Source: a bacterium
GTDB lineage: Bacteria > Bacillota > Clostridia > Oscillospirales > Oscillospiraceae
Length of the DNA stretch: 55,264 bases
Assembly (NCBI GenBank): GCA_019424865.1
Contig: JAHYYS010000005.1
Location: forward strand, 1 to 55,264
Direction of reading: 5' to 3'
Shown here: positions 32,208-41,003 of the stretch, piece by piece
Position numbering within the stretch: position 1 is the stretch's first letter
Layout: every line of letters begins with the position of its first letter
Notes under the pieces: generated by a model
Database searches by the model: none
What the model was told of the DNA's origin: nothing
The model's input: only the letters and a program-made list of their open reading frames with translations
Program-made: the position numbers and the translations under genes

Positions 32208-32783
32208 ATGCTTTCTTGGATGCTGGGGATAGCTGCATTTCTCCTGTTTTTTGTTTATGATGTCAACAGTGTGACACTGCGTGCGCCCCTTCTGCACACG
32301 GGTTTTTTTCTTGGGGTTCTGCTGCTGCTGGCCTCCACCGGGCTTGATTTGCTTCATGCATGGCGGAAAGGGGACCTGGGCGGCGGAGTTGACGGGCTCC
32401 TGTTCTGTGCAGCTTTGGCGTGTCTGGCGGCTTTGCTTTACACCCTCTTTTTTGCCCTGCCCTTTGAGGCAACTTATCAGGCGCAGGACTTAGGGCGGCT
32501 GGTATATGACCGGGGGGTTTATGCCCTGTGCCGGCATCCCGGCGTGCTGTTCTTTTTCGGGCTGTACCTGTTTTTGGGGCTGGCGGCCCTTCCAAGCGGC
32601 CTGCTGATCCGGGGGATGGTGTTTTCCGGCCTGAATTTGCTGTATGTGGTATTTCAGGATCGGGTCACATTTCCCAGGACCTTTTGCGACTATGGATCCT
32701 ATCGTACCAGGGTTCCTTTTTTAATCCCGACCGGCCAAAGTGTCCGGCAGGCGATTCGGACATGGGACAAAAAGGCCCTGTAA
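32208..32783 (+). CDS. ICMT/PEMT-like membrane methyltransferase homologue
   Basis: A 191-residue protein with about five hydrophobic segments. YDRGVYALCRHPGVLFFF is the R-H-P motif of the isoprenylcysteine/phospholipid methyltransferase fold, followed by FCDYGSYRTRVPFLIPT in place of the usual FGxxYxxYxxxVPxxxP. The glutamate pair commonly found before that segment is not obvious (VFQDRVTF), so activity is less certain than for the homologue at 14733. It lies 23 bases after the GGDEF/EAL gene and 12 before GH3, so all are probably co-transcribed. Confidence 0.75.
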   Translation: MLSWMLGIAAFLLFFVYDVNSVTLRAPLLHTGFFLGVLLLLASTGLDLLHAWRKGDLGGGVDGLLFCAALACLAALLYTLFFALPFEATYQAQDLGRLVYDRGVYALCRHPGVLFFFGLYLFLGLAALPSGLLIRGMVFSGLNLLYVVFQDRVTFPRTFCDYGSYRTRVPFLIPTGQSVRQAIRTWDKKAL

Positions 32784-32795
32784 GGAGGACAAAAC

Positions 32796-34439
32796 GTGAG
32801 ATTTCAGGAAAAACTGCGTGAATACTCAAAGGCGGAGCTGTGGGATGAGTACTGCGGCTTTCTGACCCTCAGTACTGCGGAATTTATGAATATCCAAAAG
32901 CGGCTGCTGTTGGAACAGATGGAGCTGTGGTCCTCCAGCGCTCTGGGGCAGAGTATCCTGAAAGGAAAATATCCCCGAACCATTGAAGAATTTCGGCAGA
33001 TGGTTCCCCTGACTACCTACGAGGACTATGCACAGTGCCTGCTGGCCAAGCAGGCCGGAGCCCTGCCCGCCGAGCCGGTTTTGTGGATCCAAACCACCTG
33101 GGAGGGGGGCGTGCATCCCCTGAAGGTGGCCCCCTATACCAAGGGGATGCTGGATACCTATAAACACAACGTCATTACCTGTCTGATGCTGGCCACCAGC
33201 CGGAAAAAGGGCGACTTTGATATCAGCGTCACCGACCATATGCTTTATGCCCTGGCGCCGCTGCCCTATGCCACTGGCCTGCTGCCCCTGCTGTTCAAGG
33301 ACGAGATTGACATTGAGTTTCTTCCGCCGGTGAAAGAGGCGGTGAACATGTCGTTCCAGGAGCGGAACGTGCTGGGCTTCAAGCTGGGGATGAAGAAGGG
33401 GATTGAATATTTCTTCGGCCTGGGCAGTGTGCTCTATTATGTCAGCCAGAGCCTGACATCCATGCAGAGCGGGGGAAGGAAGGGGCTGCGGGAAAAGCTG
33501 CTCAGTGCCTCGCCCTCCATGATGATGCGCTATCTTATGGCCAAAAAGCACTGCAGGGCGGAGAATCGGGAGCTGCTGCCCAAGGACTTGTTCCAGCTGA
33601 AGTGCTTTATGTGTGCCGGGACAGACAACCGCTGCTATAAGGACGATTTAGAGAAGATGTGGGGGATCCGGCCCATGGAAATTTTTGCGGGGACGGAGCC
33701 CACCTGTATTGGATGCGAGACCTGGAGCCGGGAGGGTGTCTACTTTTTCCCGGACGCCTGCTTTTACGAGTTTATTCCCGAGCGTGAGATGGAGAAGAAT
33801 ATGGCCGATCCATCCTATCAGCCCAGCACGGTGCTCTGGGACCAGGTGGAGCCGGGCGGAGTCTATGAGCTTGTGCTTACCGTATTTAAGGGCGGCGCCT
33901 TTGCCCGTTACCGGGTTGGGGATGTGTTCCGCTGTATCGGCATCGGGAGCCAGCTGGAAAACAACAGCATTCCCCGTTTCCAGTATGTGGACCGGGTGCC
34001 GCAGGTAATTGATATCGCGGGCTTTACCCGTATCACCGAGAAATCTATTGAGCAGGCCATCCGCCTGTCCCGGCTGCCCATTGAGGACTGGATTGCCAAA
34101 AAAGAGTTTACGGAAAACAACCGGCCCTATCTTCACTGCTATGTGGAGCTGGAGAGCAGCGCCCTGACCAACAGCGCCGTCAGCGTCCAGATTCTGCAGG
34201 AGCAATTCGGCATCTACTTTAAATATCTGGACCACGACTATCAGGATCTGAAAAAAATATTGGGAATTGACCCGCTGAAAATCACCCTGCTGAAATGCGG
34301 CACGTTTGAGGCCTACCGGCGAAAATTCGGCGCGCCCATCCGCCATATGAATCCGGAGAGCAGCGATATTCACGACCTGCTCACCTGTCACCGGCTGGAG
34401 AGCGCAGGAAGGGGAGAGAACGCGTATGAATGGATATAG
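32796..34439 (+). CDS. GH3-family acyl-acid amido synthetase homologue
   Basis: A 547-residue member of the GH3 (auxin-responsive) branch of adenylate-forming enzymes, which activate a carboxylate with ATP and join it to an amine, usually an amino acid. Family features: PLTTYEDY, AGTEPTCIGCE and YRVGDVFRC (Y372-D376) followed by FQYVDR. The first nucleotide motif, usually SSGTT-like, reads TTWEGG here (100-105), so ATP binding may differ. GTG start, seven bases after AAGGAGG. Set between a membrane methyltransferase homologue and c-di-GMP proteins, it may make or modify a small carboxylate-derived signal; that is inference. Confidence 0.88.
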   Translation: MRFQEKLREYSKAELWDEYCGFLTLSTAEFMNIQKRLLLEQMELWSSSALGQSILKGKYPRTIEEFRQMVPLTTYEDYAQCLLAKQAGALPAEPVLWIQTTWEGGVHPLKVAPYTKGMLDTYKHNVITCLMLATSRKKGDFDISVTDHMLYALAPLPYATGLLPLLFKDEIDIEFLPPVKEAVNMSFQERNVLGFKLGMKKGIEYFFGLGSVLYYVSQSLTSMQSGGRKGLREKLLSASPSMMMRYLMAKKHCRAENRELLPKDLFQLKCFMCAGTDNRCYKDDLEKMWGIRPMEIFAGTEPTCIGCETWSREGVYFFPDACFYEFIPEREMEKNMADPSYQPSTVLWDQVEPGGVYELVLTVFKGGAFARYRVGDVFRCIGIGSQLENNSIPRFQYVDRVPQVIDIAGFTRITEKSIEQAIRLSRLPIEDWIAKKEFTENNRPYLHCYVELESSALTNSAVSVQILQEQFGIYFKYLDHDYQDLKKILGIDPLKITLLKCGTFEAYRRKFGAPIRHMNPESSDIHDLLTCHRLESAGRGENAYEWI

Positions 34440-36990
34440 CTCGATTTCCGTCATCCCCCTGCTGTGCTATCTCTTCTTATTTATGACCTTTGCGGTGGCC
34501 AAAAAGACAAAAAAGGTGATCTACACCTTTATGTCCCTGATGGTGATGATGATTCTGTGGACCGGCGGTTCCTTTGCCATGCGGATGCAGCTGTGGCCGT
34601 CGGTGGATTTCTGGAGCAACCTTTCTGTCTTTGGAATTTTGATGCTGCCGGCCTTTTACTATAATTTTGTGCTGGATTTCCTGGAGGAGCGGCGCAGCTG
34701 CGGGCGGTATTTTTGGCTGGCGGTGTTCCTGGTCCTGAACGTGTTCAACTGCTTCACCAGCCTGTTTATCCCGCCTCCTGAAGTTCTGAGCCACGGCGGA
34801 AGAACAGATTTTATTTATCATTACTCCTGGCAGGTCTATATTGTATTCGTTTTGGCGGCTGTCTGCCTGATTCAGCTGGGACTGCTGATTCGCCGGTACT
34901 GCAAGGGAAACAGCACCGTGTTCCGCCAGCTGCTTCCGGTGGCTTTCGGCATGGTGGTTTTGTTTGCCGGGCACATTATTTCCACATTGCCTTTCTTTTC
35001 CGGCTTTCCGCTGGATATTATTTCCGGCGTTGTCAATGCGGTTCTGCTGTTTTATGCCCTGTATAAAAAGCGCCTGTTCCAGCTGACTATGCTCTTTTCC
35101 AGGGGAAACTGCTACATTATTGCCCTGATTCTGGGGGTCACCATTGCATACTACTCGGTTCCATCGGTGCAGCGGTTTTTGATGAATACCGTGGGCGTGG
35201 GGCACGTTCACTCCATTATCCTGATCTCCCTGATCTTCATGCTGCTGATCGTGCTGCTGTACACCATGATCAACGCGTTTTTCAATGCGGTATTTGTGCG
35301 CAACGAACAGCAGCAGGGGGAGCTGGTGGCCCGCTTCAGCAAGGAGATTACCCGTCTGCTCAAGGTGGGCGACGTGCTCCAGAATTTGACGGACATCATT
35401 GGCGAGGCGCTGGGCGTCTACCGCGTCTTTGTGCTGGTGCGCACAGAGAAAGGGGACTACCAGATTGCCCATACGGCCAGCCCGTTGGAGGAAAAGCGTT
35501 TTTCCCTGCCGGAGGATCATCCGCTGGTCACCTATTTCAGCAGTCATGGAAACTGCGTTCTGCTGCGTGAATTTGCCCGCACCACGGCTTACCGCGGGAT
35601 GTGGGAGAGCGAGAAGCAGATGTTTGCCGGCCTGGAGATTGAATGCTTCACGCCGCTGATTTGTGAAAATGAGCTGCTGGGACTGGTCATGCTGGGCAAG
35701 AAGAAGGACAAAAGCGCCTATCGCGTGAGCGATTTGAACTTCCTGCAGTCCCTGTCGGCCGTGTGTGCCATCGCGGTGAAAAACTCCTGCCTGTATGAGC
35801 GGGCACTGGAGGAGGCACGGCGGGATGAGCTGACCGGTCTGATCAGCCGGAAGTATTTTTACGAGGTGCTCCAGCGCGAGTTTGACCGGAACGGTTCCCT
35901 GGCGCTGAGCATTATCAACCTGGATGATTTTAAGCTGTATAACCAGCTCTACGGCGCGCAGGAGGGGGATATTGCCCTGAAGCGGGTCGCCGCGGTGCTG
36001 GCGGCCAGCGTGGACGAGGGGTGCTATGCCGCCCGCCTGGGGGGCAAGGAGTTTGCCCTGGTTCTCCCCGGCTATGACATTTATACCGCCAAAACCCTGA
36101 CGGAAACCGTCGCCGCCCGCATCGGGGCCCTCAACAGCCATACGGACCAGCGGGTGCTCAGCCGCCTGACGGTGAGCGCCGGCGTGTGCGCCGCGCCCTA
36201 TATGGCCTCGTCGCCCAAGGAGCTGATTAAAAACGCGGATATCGCGGTATACAGCGTCAAGCGCGCGGGGAAAAACGGCGTTTTGATGTATTCTGAGGAG
36301 GTATACCGCCGGGAGACCCAGAAGGTGGAGCACAAGAGCGGCTACGGCGAGCACGCCAGCACTATTTACGCCCTGACCGCAGCCATTGACACCAAGGATC
36401 ACTACACCTTCCAGCACTCCCAGAATGTGGCCTACTATGCCTCCGAACTGGCAAAGGGTGTGGGGCTGGAGCCCCACGTGGTGGAGATTATCAAGGAGGC
36501 CGGGCTGCTGCACGACATTGGAAAGATCGGCATCCGGGAGGATATTCTCAACAAAACCGGCCCCCTGGATTCGGAAGACTGGAAGATTATGAGGGGCCAC
36601 GTGGATAACGCGGTGAATATCATCCGCCATCTGCCCTCGCTGGACTATACGATTCCCGCCGTGCTCTCTCATCACGAGCGCTATGACGGCATGGGATACC
36701 CCCGGAAGCTGGCAGGGGAGGAGATCCCCCTGACCGGCAGGGTTTTATGTGTGGCGGATGCCTTTGACGCCATGACCTCCAGCCGCAGCTACAAGGATCC
36801 CATTCCGGTGGCTCGGGCGCTGGAGATTTTGGAGAAGGAAGCCGGAAAGCAGTTTGACCCCAATTTGGTCAAGGTGTTTGTGGAGCTGGTGCGCTCCGGA
36901 AAAATCAAACTGCGCACACACCAGGAAGAGGGCGACAAAGCCGCCGCAGAGGCTCTGGCTGCGGTGGGAGGGGAGACAGGGGAGCGGTGA
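34426..36990 (+). CDS. Membrane GAF, degenerate GGDEF, HD-GYP protein
   Basis: An 854-residue protein. About eight hydrophobic helices fill residues 1-290, resembling the 7TM input domain of some histidine kinases. A GAF-type domain follows (about 300-445), then a GGDEF-like domain with GGKEF at 539-543 (Lys for the catalytic Asp, so probably not a cyclase). The HD-GYP domain is intact: H696-D697 (LLHDIGKIG), H749-H750-E751 and HERYDGMGYP, then DAFDAMTSSRSY. It should hydrolyse cyclic-di-GMP or a related dinucleotide. Its ATG overlaps the GH3 gene by 14 bases, which argues for coupled expression. Confidence 0.93.
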   Translation: MNGYSSISVIPLLCYLFLFMTFAVAKKTKKVIYTFMSLMVMMILWTGGSFAMRMQLWPSVDFWSNLSVFGILMLPAFYYNFVLDFLEERRSCGRYFWLAVFLVLNVFNCFTSLFIPPPEVLSHGGRTDFIYHYSWQVYIVFVLAAVCLIQLGLLIRRYCKGNSTVFRQLLPVAFGMVVLFAGHIISTLPFFSGFPLDIISGVVNAVLLFYALYKKRLFQLTMLFSRGNCYIIALILGVTIAYYSVPSVQRFLMNTVGVGHVHSIILISLIFMLLIVLLYTMINAFFNAVFVRNEQQQGELVARFSKEITRLLKVGDVLQNLTDIIGEALGVYRVFVLVRTEKGDYQIAHTASPLEEKRFSLPEDHPLVTYFSSHGNCVLLREFARTTAYRGMWESEKQMFAGLEIECFTPLICENELLGLVMLGKKKDKSAYRVSDLNFLQSLSAVCAIAVKNSCLYERALEEARRDELTGLISRKYFYEVLQREFDRNGSLALSIINLDDFKLYNQLYGAQEGDIALKRVAAVLAASVDEGCYAARLGGKEFALVLPGYDIYTAKTLTETVAARIGALNSHTDQRVLSRLTVSAGVCAAPYMASSPKELIKNADIAVYSVKRAGKNGVLMYSEEVYRRETQKVEHKSGYGEHASTIYALTAAIDTKDHYTFQHSQNVAYYASELAKGVGLEPHVVEIIKEAGLLHDIGKIGIREDILNKTGPLDSEDWKIMRGHVDNAVNIIRHLPSLDYTIPAVLSHHERYDGMGYPRKLAGEEIPLTGRVLCVADAFDAMTSSRSYKDPIPVARALEILEKEAGKQFDPNLVKVFVELVRSGKIKLRTHQEEGDKAAAEALAAVGGETGER

Positions 36991-37055
36991 TCCCCTCTGG
37001 CAGAATGCAGGACGCAGGAAATGCGCCGTGGGACTGTTTGTAAAGGAGAAACGGG

Positions 37056-37874
37056 ATGGACTATCAGATTCGAAACGATGTACTTGCCCTGACAGCCAGC
37101 AGCCGCGGTGCGGAGCTGCAGGCGCTGTATAGCCGGGACAAAGAAGATTGGGGCAGCCTGCTGTGGGACGGAACGCCGGAGATCTGGCCCCGCCGGGCTC
37201 CGGTCTGCTTCCCGTGGTGCGGCAAAATGGAGGACGGCTGGTTTCAGGCCGAAGGGCGGCGCTGGGAGGCGTCCCAGCACGGCTTCATCCGGGACATGGA
37301 GCACACATGTACGGAACAGGGCGCGGATTTTCTGGAGTTTCAGCTGGACTGGCCGGGGGATGAAAGCCGCTGGCCATGGCGGTTCTCCTTCCGGACCCGC
37401 CATGAACTGGCAGGAAACGCGGTCCTGACCACCTGTACGGCGGAAAATCGGGATGACCGGCCCATGCCGGTCCAGCTGGGATTTCACCCCGGCCTGCGCT
37501 GCCCCTTTGTGCCGGGAAAAGGCAGGGAGGCGTTTCAAATCCGCTTCCAGCGGCCGGAGGCCCCGGGGGAACAGGAGATCTTCCCGTTGGAGGAGCATGT
37601 ATTTGACCACGACAGCATCTGCTTCTCCAACCTGACTTCCCAGTGGATCCAGCTGGAGGAGAAGGAAACCGGCCGCTATCTCCGGGTGGACACCGGGGGC
37701 TTCCCCTTCGTACTGCTGTGGAGCAAGCCCGGAATCCCAGGCTTTGTGTGCATCGAGCCCTGGACCGGCTATCCCGGGCCCGGCCACGACCCGGCGGCCC
37801 GGCCGGGCGCGGTGGTGCTTCAGCCCGGAGCGCGCCTGGTCCGCACCCAGCGCATTACAGTGAATCTGGATTAA
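37056..37874 (+). CDS. Aldose 1-epimerase-like protein
   Basis: A 272-residue member of the galactose mutarotase-like superfamily (LacX/YeaD-like). Candidate catalytic histidines are in SQHGFIRD and LGFHPGLRC, and the glutamate base in CIEPWTGYPG. It should act on a hexose or a hexose phosphate; the substrate is not evident. A ribosome site AAAGGAG precedes the ATG, 65 bases after the HD-GYP gene. It may be the last gene of that transcript or independent. Confidence 0.85.
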   Translation: MDYQIRNDVLALTASSRGAELQALYSRDKEDWGSLLWDGTPEIWPRRAPVCFPWCGKMEDGWFQAEGRRWEASQHGFIRDMEHTCTEQGADFLEFQLDWPGDESRWPWRFSFRTRHELAGNAVLTTCTAENRDDRPMPVQLGFHPGLRCPFVPGKGREAFQIRFQRPEAPGEQEIFPLEEHVFDHDSICFSNLTSQWIQLEEKETGRYLRVDTGGFPFVLLWSKPGIPGFVCIEPWTGYPGPGHDPAARPGAVVLQPGARLVRTQRITVNLD

Positions 37875-37883
37875 ATATGGAAA

Positions 37884-37926
37884 GCCCCATGGAGCAGGCG
37901 TTGATCCCGCTCCATGGGGCCTTTTT
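37884..37926. terminator. Terminator between convergent genes
   Basis: GCCCCATGGAGC (37884-37895) pairs perfectly with GCTCCATGGGGC (37909-37920), followed by CTTTTT. It can serve the epimerase-like gene and, less well, the convergent DUF2812 gene. Confidence 0.88.
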
Positions 37927-37943
37927 CTGTCACGCAGCCGGGG

Positions 37944-39209
37944 TCATGCCGCCGCGCCCATTCTCTGAACCAGCAGGGCGAGGGCGGACTCCGGCTGAAC
38001 CGCCCCGGAGCACTCCAGGGTAAAGATCTGATCGCCCCGCCAGCCGGCATAGAAGGTGCGGAGAGTGCTCTCGTCGTGGCGCTGCCAGGTGAGGCGGTAC
38101 AGGCCGTCCAGGCCGGGGAAAGAGAGCGTTTCGCTTTGCAGTTTCGTGGGTGGGGCGCTGGGATATTCCCGCTCCACATAGCGCTGATAGTCCTCCAGAT
38201 TCTGCCGCTGCACCCCTGCCAGGGCCAGCGCCAACACCCGCGCCGGGGCGGGGGAGATGGTGCGGACATACTCCAATACAAAGCTGGCCCCCTGCCGCGT
38301 GCCGTCGGGAAGGATGACGGCCCCGCCCTGGCCCACCCGGTACTGCTCCGGCGCCAGAGAGGAGTGGTCAAAGGTGTCCAGGGGAACGGGCTTTTGGTCG
38401 TCGTAAGTGTAGCAGTCGGCCTCCGGCGGAACGATTTCCGACAAGAGGACATGGGGGAAGGTCCACTGGTCGGTGCGCTCCAGCACGCCGTCGGCCTGAT
38501 TTCCGCTTACAAAGATGACAACGCCGAAGACAAGGACGGCGGCCAACAGAAGACACGTCAGGACCAGCTGCCGCAGCGCGGGATAGGTGGGGCGCTGGGG
38601 ACCGGGGAAAATTCCCATAGCCAGAGAGCGCCGCAGGCGGTGGATCCGGATGGTCAGACAGATGGCCGGGACCAGCTGGAATCCGACCAGCAGAAGCAGG
38701 AACACATAGGCCGGGATCAGGGCGTCGGATTCCAAAACCAGCCGCGAAAGCAGAAAATAGGGGTCTGTGACCAGATAGGACAAGCTGTCCCACAGCACCA
38801 GCACCGCCCAAACCAGCCACAGCAGTACCATGAGCCACTGCCAGCGCCCCAGCCGCTTCATGGCCCAGGACAGGCTCTGGGTATCGGTGTAAAGGTCAGG
38901 GACTTCCGGGTCATCGCACCGGAACACCTCGTACATCCGGTGGATGGTGGTGACATAGTGCCAGCCCTGGGCGGCATAGCCCTGGCGGCGCTCCCAGTCC
39001 TCCTTCCGCCGCTCCCGGATTCGGCCCAGAGGTTCCAGGCGGTAGCGGGCGCCGGCGGCGGAGGGATCCTGGTAGAAGGGAACCTTTCCAATGGACCAGA
39101 AGCTGTTCCACTCTCCCAGAGCATAGCCCTCCCGGCCCATTTCCTCCAGCCAGTTCTGAATGCCGGCCACGTCCCACAGGGGATAGGGGTTCCATCGGCT
39201 GATACTCAC
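37944..39209 (-). CDS. DUF2812 membrane protein
   Basis: A 421-residue protein. The N-terminal DUF2812 domain (about 1-115) has the family hallmarks: WNPYPLWDVAGIQNWLEEMG, ARYRLEPL and GWHYV followed by a short MYEVFRC strand. Four transmembrane helices follow at about 125-240, then a large extracytoplasmic C-terminal part (about 240-421). The chosen GTG at 39209 has AGGAGG eight bases upstream; the GTG at 39218 overlaps that site. It is probably the third gene of the PadR operon. DUF2812 proteins recur beside PadR genes in Firmicutes, but their function is unknown. Confidence 0.82.
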   Translation of the reverse strand: MSISRWNPYPLWDVAGIQNWLEEMGREGYALGEWNSFWSIGKVPFYQDPSAAGARYRLEPLGRIRERRKEDWERRQGYAAQGWHYVTTIHRMYEVFRCDDPEVPDLYTDTQSLSWAMKRLGRWQWLMVLLWLVWAVLVLWDSLSYLVTDPYFLLSRLVLESDALIPAYVFLLLLVGFQLVPAICLTIRIHRLRRSLAMGIFPGPQRPTYPALRQLVLTCLLLAAVLVFGVVIFVSGNQADGVLERTDQWTFPHVLLSEIVPPEADCYTYDDQKPVPLDTFDHSSLAPEQYRVGQGGAVILPDGTRQGASFVLEYVRTISPAPARVLALALAGVQRQNLEDYQRYVEREYPSAPPTKLQSETLSFPGLDGLYRLTWQRHDESTLRTFYAGWRGDQIFTLECSGAVQPESALALLVQRMGAAA

Positions 39210-39270
39210 AGCAAACACCTCCTGTTCAGTCGCTCAAGATAGAGCCCGTTTGGTTGGAAGGCGGACGGGG

Positions 39271-40482
39271 TCATGATTGCGTCAGCATGGCTGCAATTTC
39301 ATCCAGGTGCGCCGACAGGTCGCCGTGTCCGGTGTACCGGACCGCGGCCGCCTTACCGTTCCCGGCGGCGACGGCCGCCTGAAAGGCGCTGCCCTCCCGC
39401 CTGGCCACCGCCAGATAGTCCAGGCCGTATCCCGGATAGTCCGTCACGGTCCAGGTGATCTCCTCCCCCGCCGGGGCAGACCACCAGATGTCCTCGTCCA
39501 GCTCCATGGCCTCATCCAGCAGCTCCTGGGCCAGGGGGACGGTGAGAAAGGGGAGGAGGGAGTCATAGCGGAAGATCTCCAGCCGCACCCACTGCCCCGA
39601 GGAGGGGCCCTCCCCGGTCTGGACCACCTCCCACTGGTTCGGACACAGGAAGGACCGCTCCAGCCGGAAGAAGTTGGCATAGTCCACCCCATCCACCACA
39701 AAGGAATCGGACCGGAAGCCCGCCCCCTCCAGTTCAGCGAGGGAGAGGAGGGGGAAGGCGTCAAACTCCTCCAGATTTTTGGCCCCGCCCCCGGTGAGGG
39801 GGTAGACATAATTGCCCACGATCAGCAGGACAATCAGCACCACCGAGACCAGAAAGCCGGGCACCGCCCAGGGCCGCCTCCGGGGATAGGGGCCCCGGTG
39901 CTCCAGTGGCTCCCCGGCCCGCAGCCGCCGCACCATGCCGGACAGGATGGACATATCCCGGTAGGCGGGGGGCAGCTGGCACAGGCACCACACCTCCAGC
40001 AGCAGGAGCAGGGGGGCGGAGGTGGTGAGAAAGACATAGACGGGCATCCCGCTGCCCAACAGGGTCCAGCCGGTGAAGAGGCCCACCAGCACGGCCAGCA
40101 GCAGATCGGAGAGGAAGGTATTCCGATAGCCCCGATATAACTGCTTCCACCCCTTGGCCTGGAGCTCCGGGTCGGAGTGGGGCTCGGGGGCGTTTGGGTC
40201 CTCCGTGCGGAAAATCAGCAGAGTGCGGTTCGTCTCGCCCACAAACTCCCAGCCGAACTCCTCATACAGCTCCAGCATCCGCTGAGGCAGGTCGTCATCC
40301 AGCACCCGGCGGTGGGGCTCCAGCCGGTAGCGGACCTCCCGCGGTTCCCCCTGCTCAAAGGTGCAGAACAGGGGGCGGAACTTTTTCAGATGGAGGCCCC
40401 GCCGGGCCATGTCGGCCAGCCAGCTCTCGGTGCCCGCCGCGTCATAGGGCTGGGTAGGGGTCAGTCTGCGCACATATTTCAT
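39271..40482 (-). CDS. DUF2812 membrane protein, paralogue
   Basis: A 403-residue paralogue with the same plan: DUF2812 (YDAAGTESWLADMARRGLHL, VRYRLEPHRR, GWEFVGETNRTLLIFR), two transmembrane pairs at about 115-165 and 205-230, then a soluble C-terminal region. The start ATG (40480-40482) overlaps the padR stop as ATGA and has GAGGAGG inside the padR end, so it is translationally coupled to padR. An upstream extension of this frame to 40890 runs across padR and the operator and is not a gene start. Confidence 0.85.
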   Translation of the reverse strand: MKYVRRLTPTQPYDAAGTESWLADMARRGLHLKKFRPLFCTFEQGEPREVRYRLEPHRRVLDDDLPQRMLELYEEFGWEFVGETNRTLLIFRTEDPNAPEPHSDPELQAKGWKQLYRGYRNTFLSDLLLAVLVGLFTGWTLLGSGMPVYVFLTTSAPLLLLLEVWCLCQLPPAYRDMSILSGMVRRLRAGEPLEHRGPYPRRRPWAVPGFLVSVVLIVLLIVGNYVYPLTGGGAKNLEEFDAFPLLSLAELEGAGFRSDSFVVDGVDYANFFRLERSFLCPNQWEVVQTGEGPSSGQWVRLEIFRYDSLLPFLTVPLAQELLDEAMELDEDIWWSAPAGEEITWTVTDYPGYGLDYLAVARREGSAFQAAVAAGNGKAAAVRYTGHGDLSAHLDEIAAMLTQS

Positions 40483-40790
40483 CTGCCCTCCTCCTCTCCG
40501 TCCAGCACACAGGCACGCAGCCGGTCCAGCTCCTCCTGAAAGGCGGCGCGGCCCTTTTCCGTCAGGGAATAGGTGCGTCTGCGGCCCTCTACCTGCGTCT
40601 CCTGAATCAGACCGTCGTCCTGAAACTTGGCCAGCAGGGTGTAGAGGGTGCCCGGGCCCAGACGCACGCGGCCGCGGGTCTTTTGTTCCACAAATTCTGT
40701 GATCTCGGTCCCGCACATGTCCCGCTTTAAAAAGGACATCAGGACATAGAACATGGGCTCGGTCAGCGGCCCGCGTGCCTTGCCGCCCAA
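40479..40790 (-). CDS. PadR-family regulator
   Basis: A 103-residue short PadR-type repressor: winged helix with CGTEITEFVEQKTRGRVRLG, PGTLYTLLAKFQDDGLI and the wing ETQVEGRRRTYSLTEKG, then a short helix for dimerisation. Start TTG about ten bases after AAGGAGG. It is expected to repress its own operon, which contains two DUF2812 membrane proteins, by binding the large palindrome at 40812-40856. The inducing signal could be sensed through the membrane proteins, but no evidence is visible. Confidence 0.9.
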   Translation of the reverse strand: MGGKARGPLTEPMFYVLMSFLKRDMCGTEITEFVEQKTRGRVRLGPGTLYTLLAKFQDDGLIQETQVEGRRRTYSLTEKGRAAFQEELDRLRACVLDGEEEGR

Positions 40791-40811
40791 GGGCGTCCCC
40801 TCCTTTCCGGT

Positions 40812-40856
40812 TATATCGCATTATAATATCGTCTGACGATATTATAATGCGATATA
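40812..40856. promoter_or_regulatory. 45-bp palindromic PadR operator candidate
   Basis: A perfect 21-bp inverted repeat (left arm 40812-40832, right arm 40836-40856) with a CTG centre. Each arm holds two related half-sites, TATATCG and ATATCGT. It covers the -10 of the padR promoter and ends 21 bases before the padR start codon, the right place for autorepression. Confidence 0.8.
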
Positions 40857-40869
40857 GCAATCCTGTCAA
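40841..40869 (-). promoter_or_regulatory. Consensus promoter of the padR operon
   Basis: On the minus strand TTGACA (forward 40864-40869) and TATAAT (forward 40841-40846) are exactly 17 bases apart. The -10 lies inside the right arm of the palindrome. Confidence 0.85.
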
Positions 40870-41003
40870 GTCCGGCGGGAAAAAATACATAAATCGACGG
40901 CGTTCCGGGTGCGGAATGTGACCACTTTCTTCCGTCCAAGCTCCTATAATAGTGGCAGCTGGTTTGGCTGCGGGCGGCAGTCCGGACGGAGGAGGGACGA
41001 GGG

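Noticed and set aside
40483..40890. Upstream extension of the second DUF2812 frame
   Set aside because: The extension crosses padR and the operator. The real start is the ATG overlapping the padR stop, with GAGGAGG before it.
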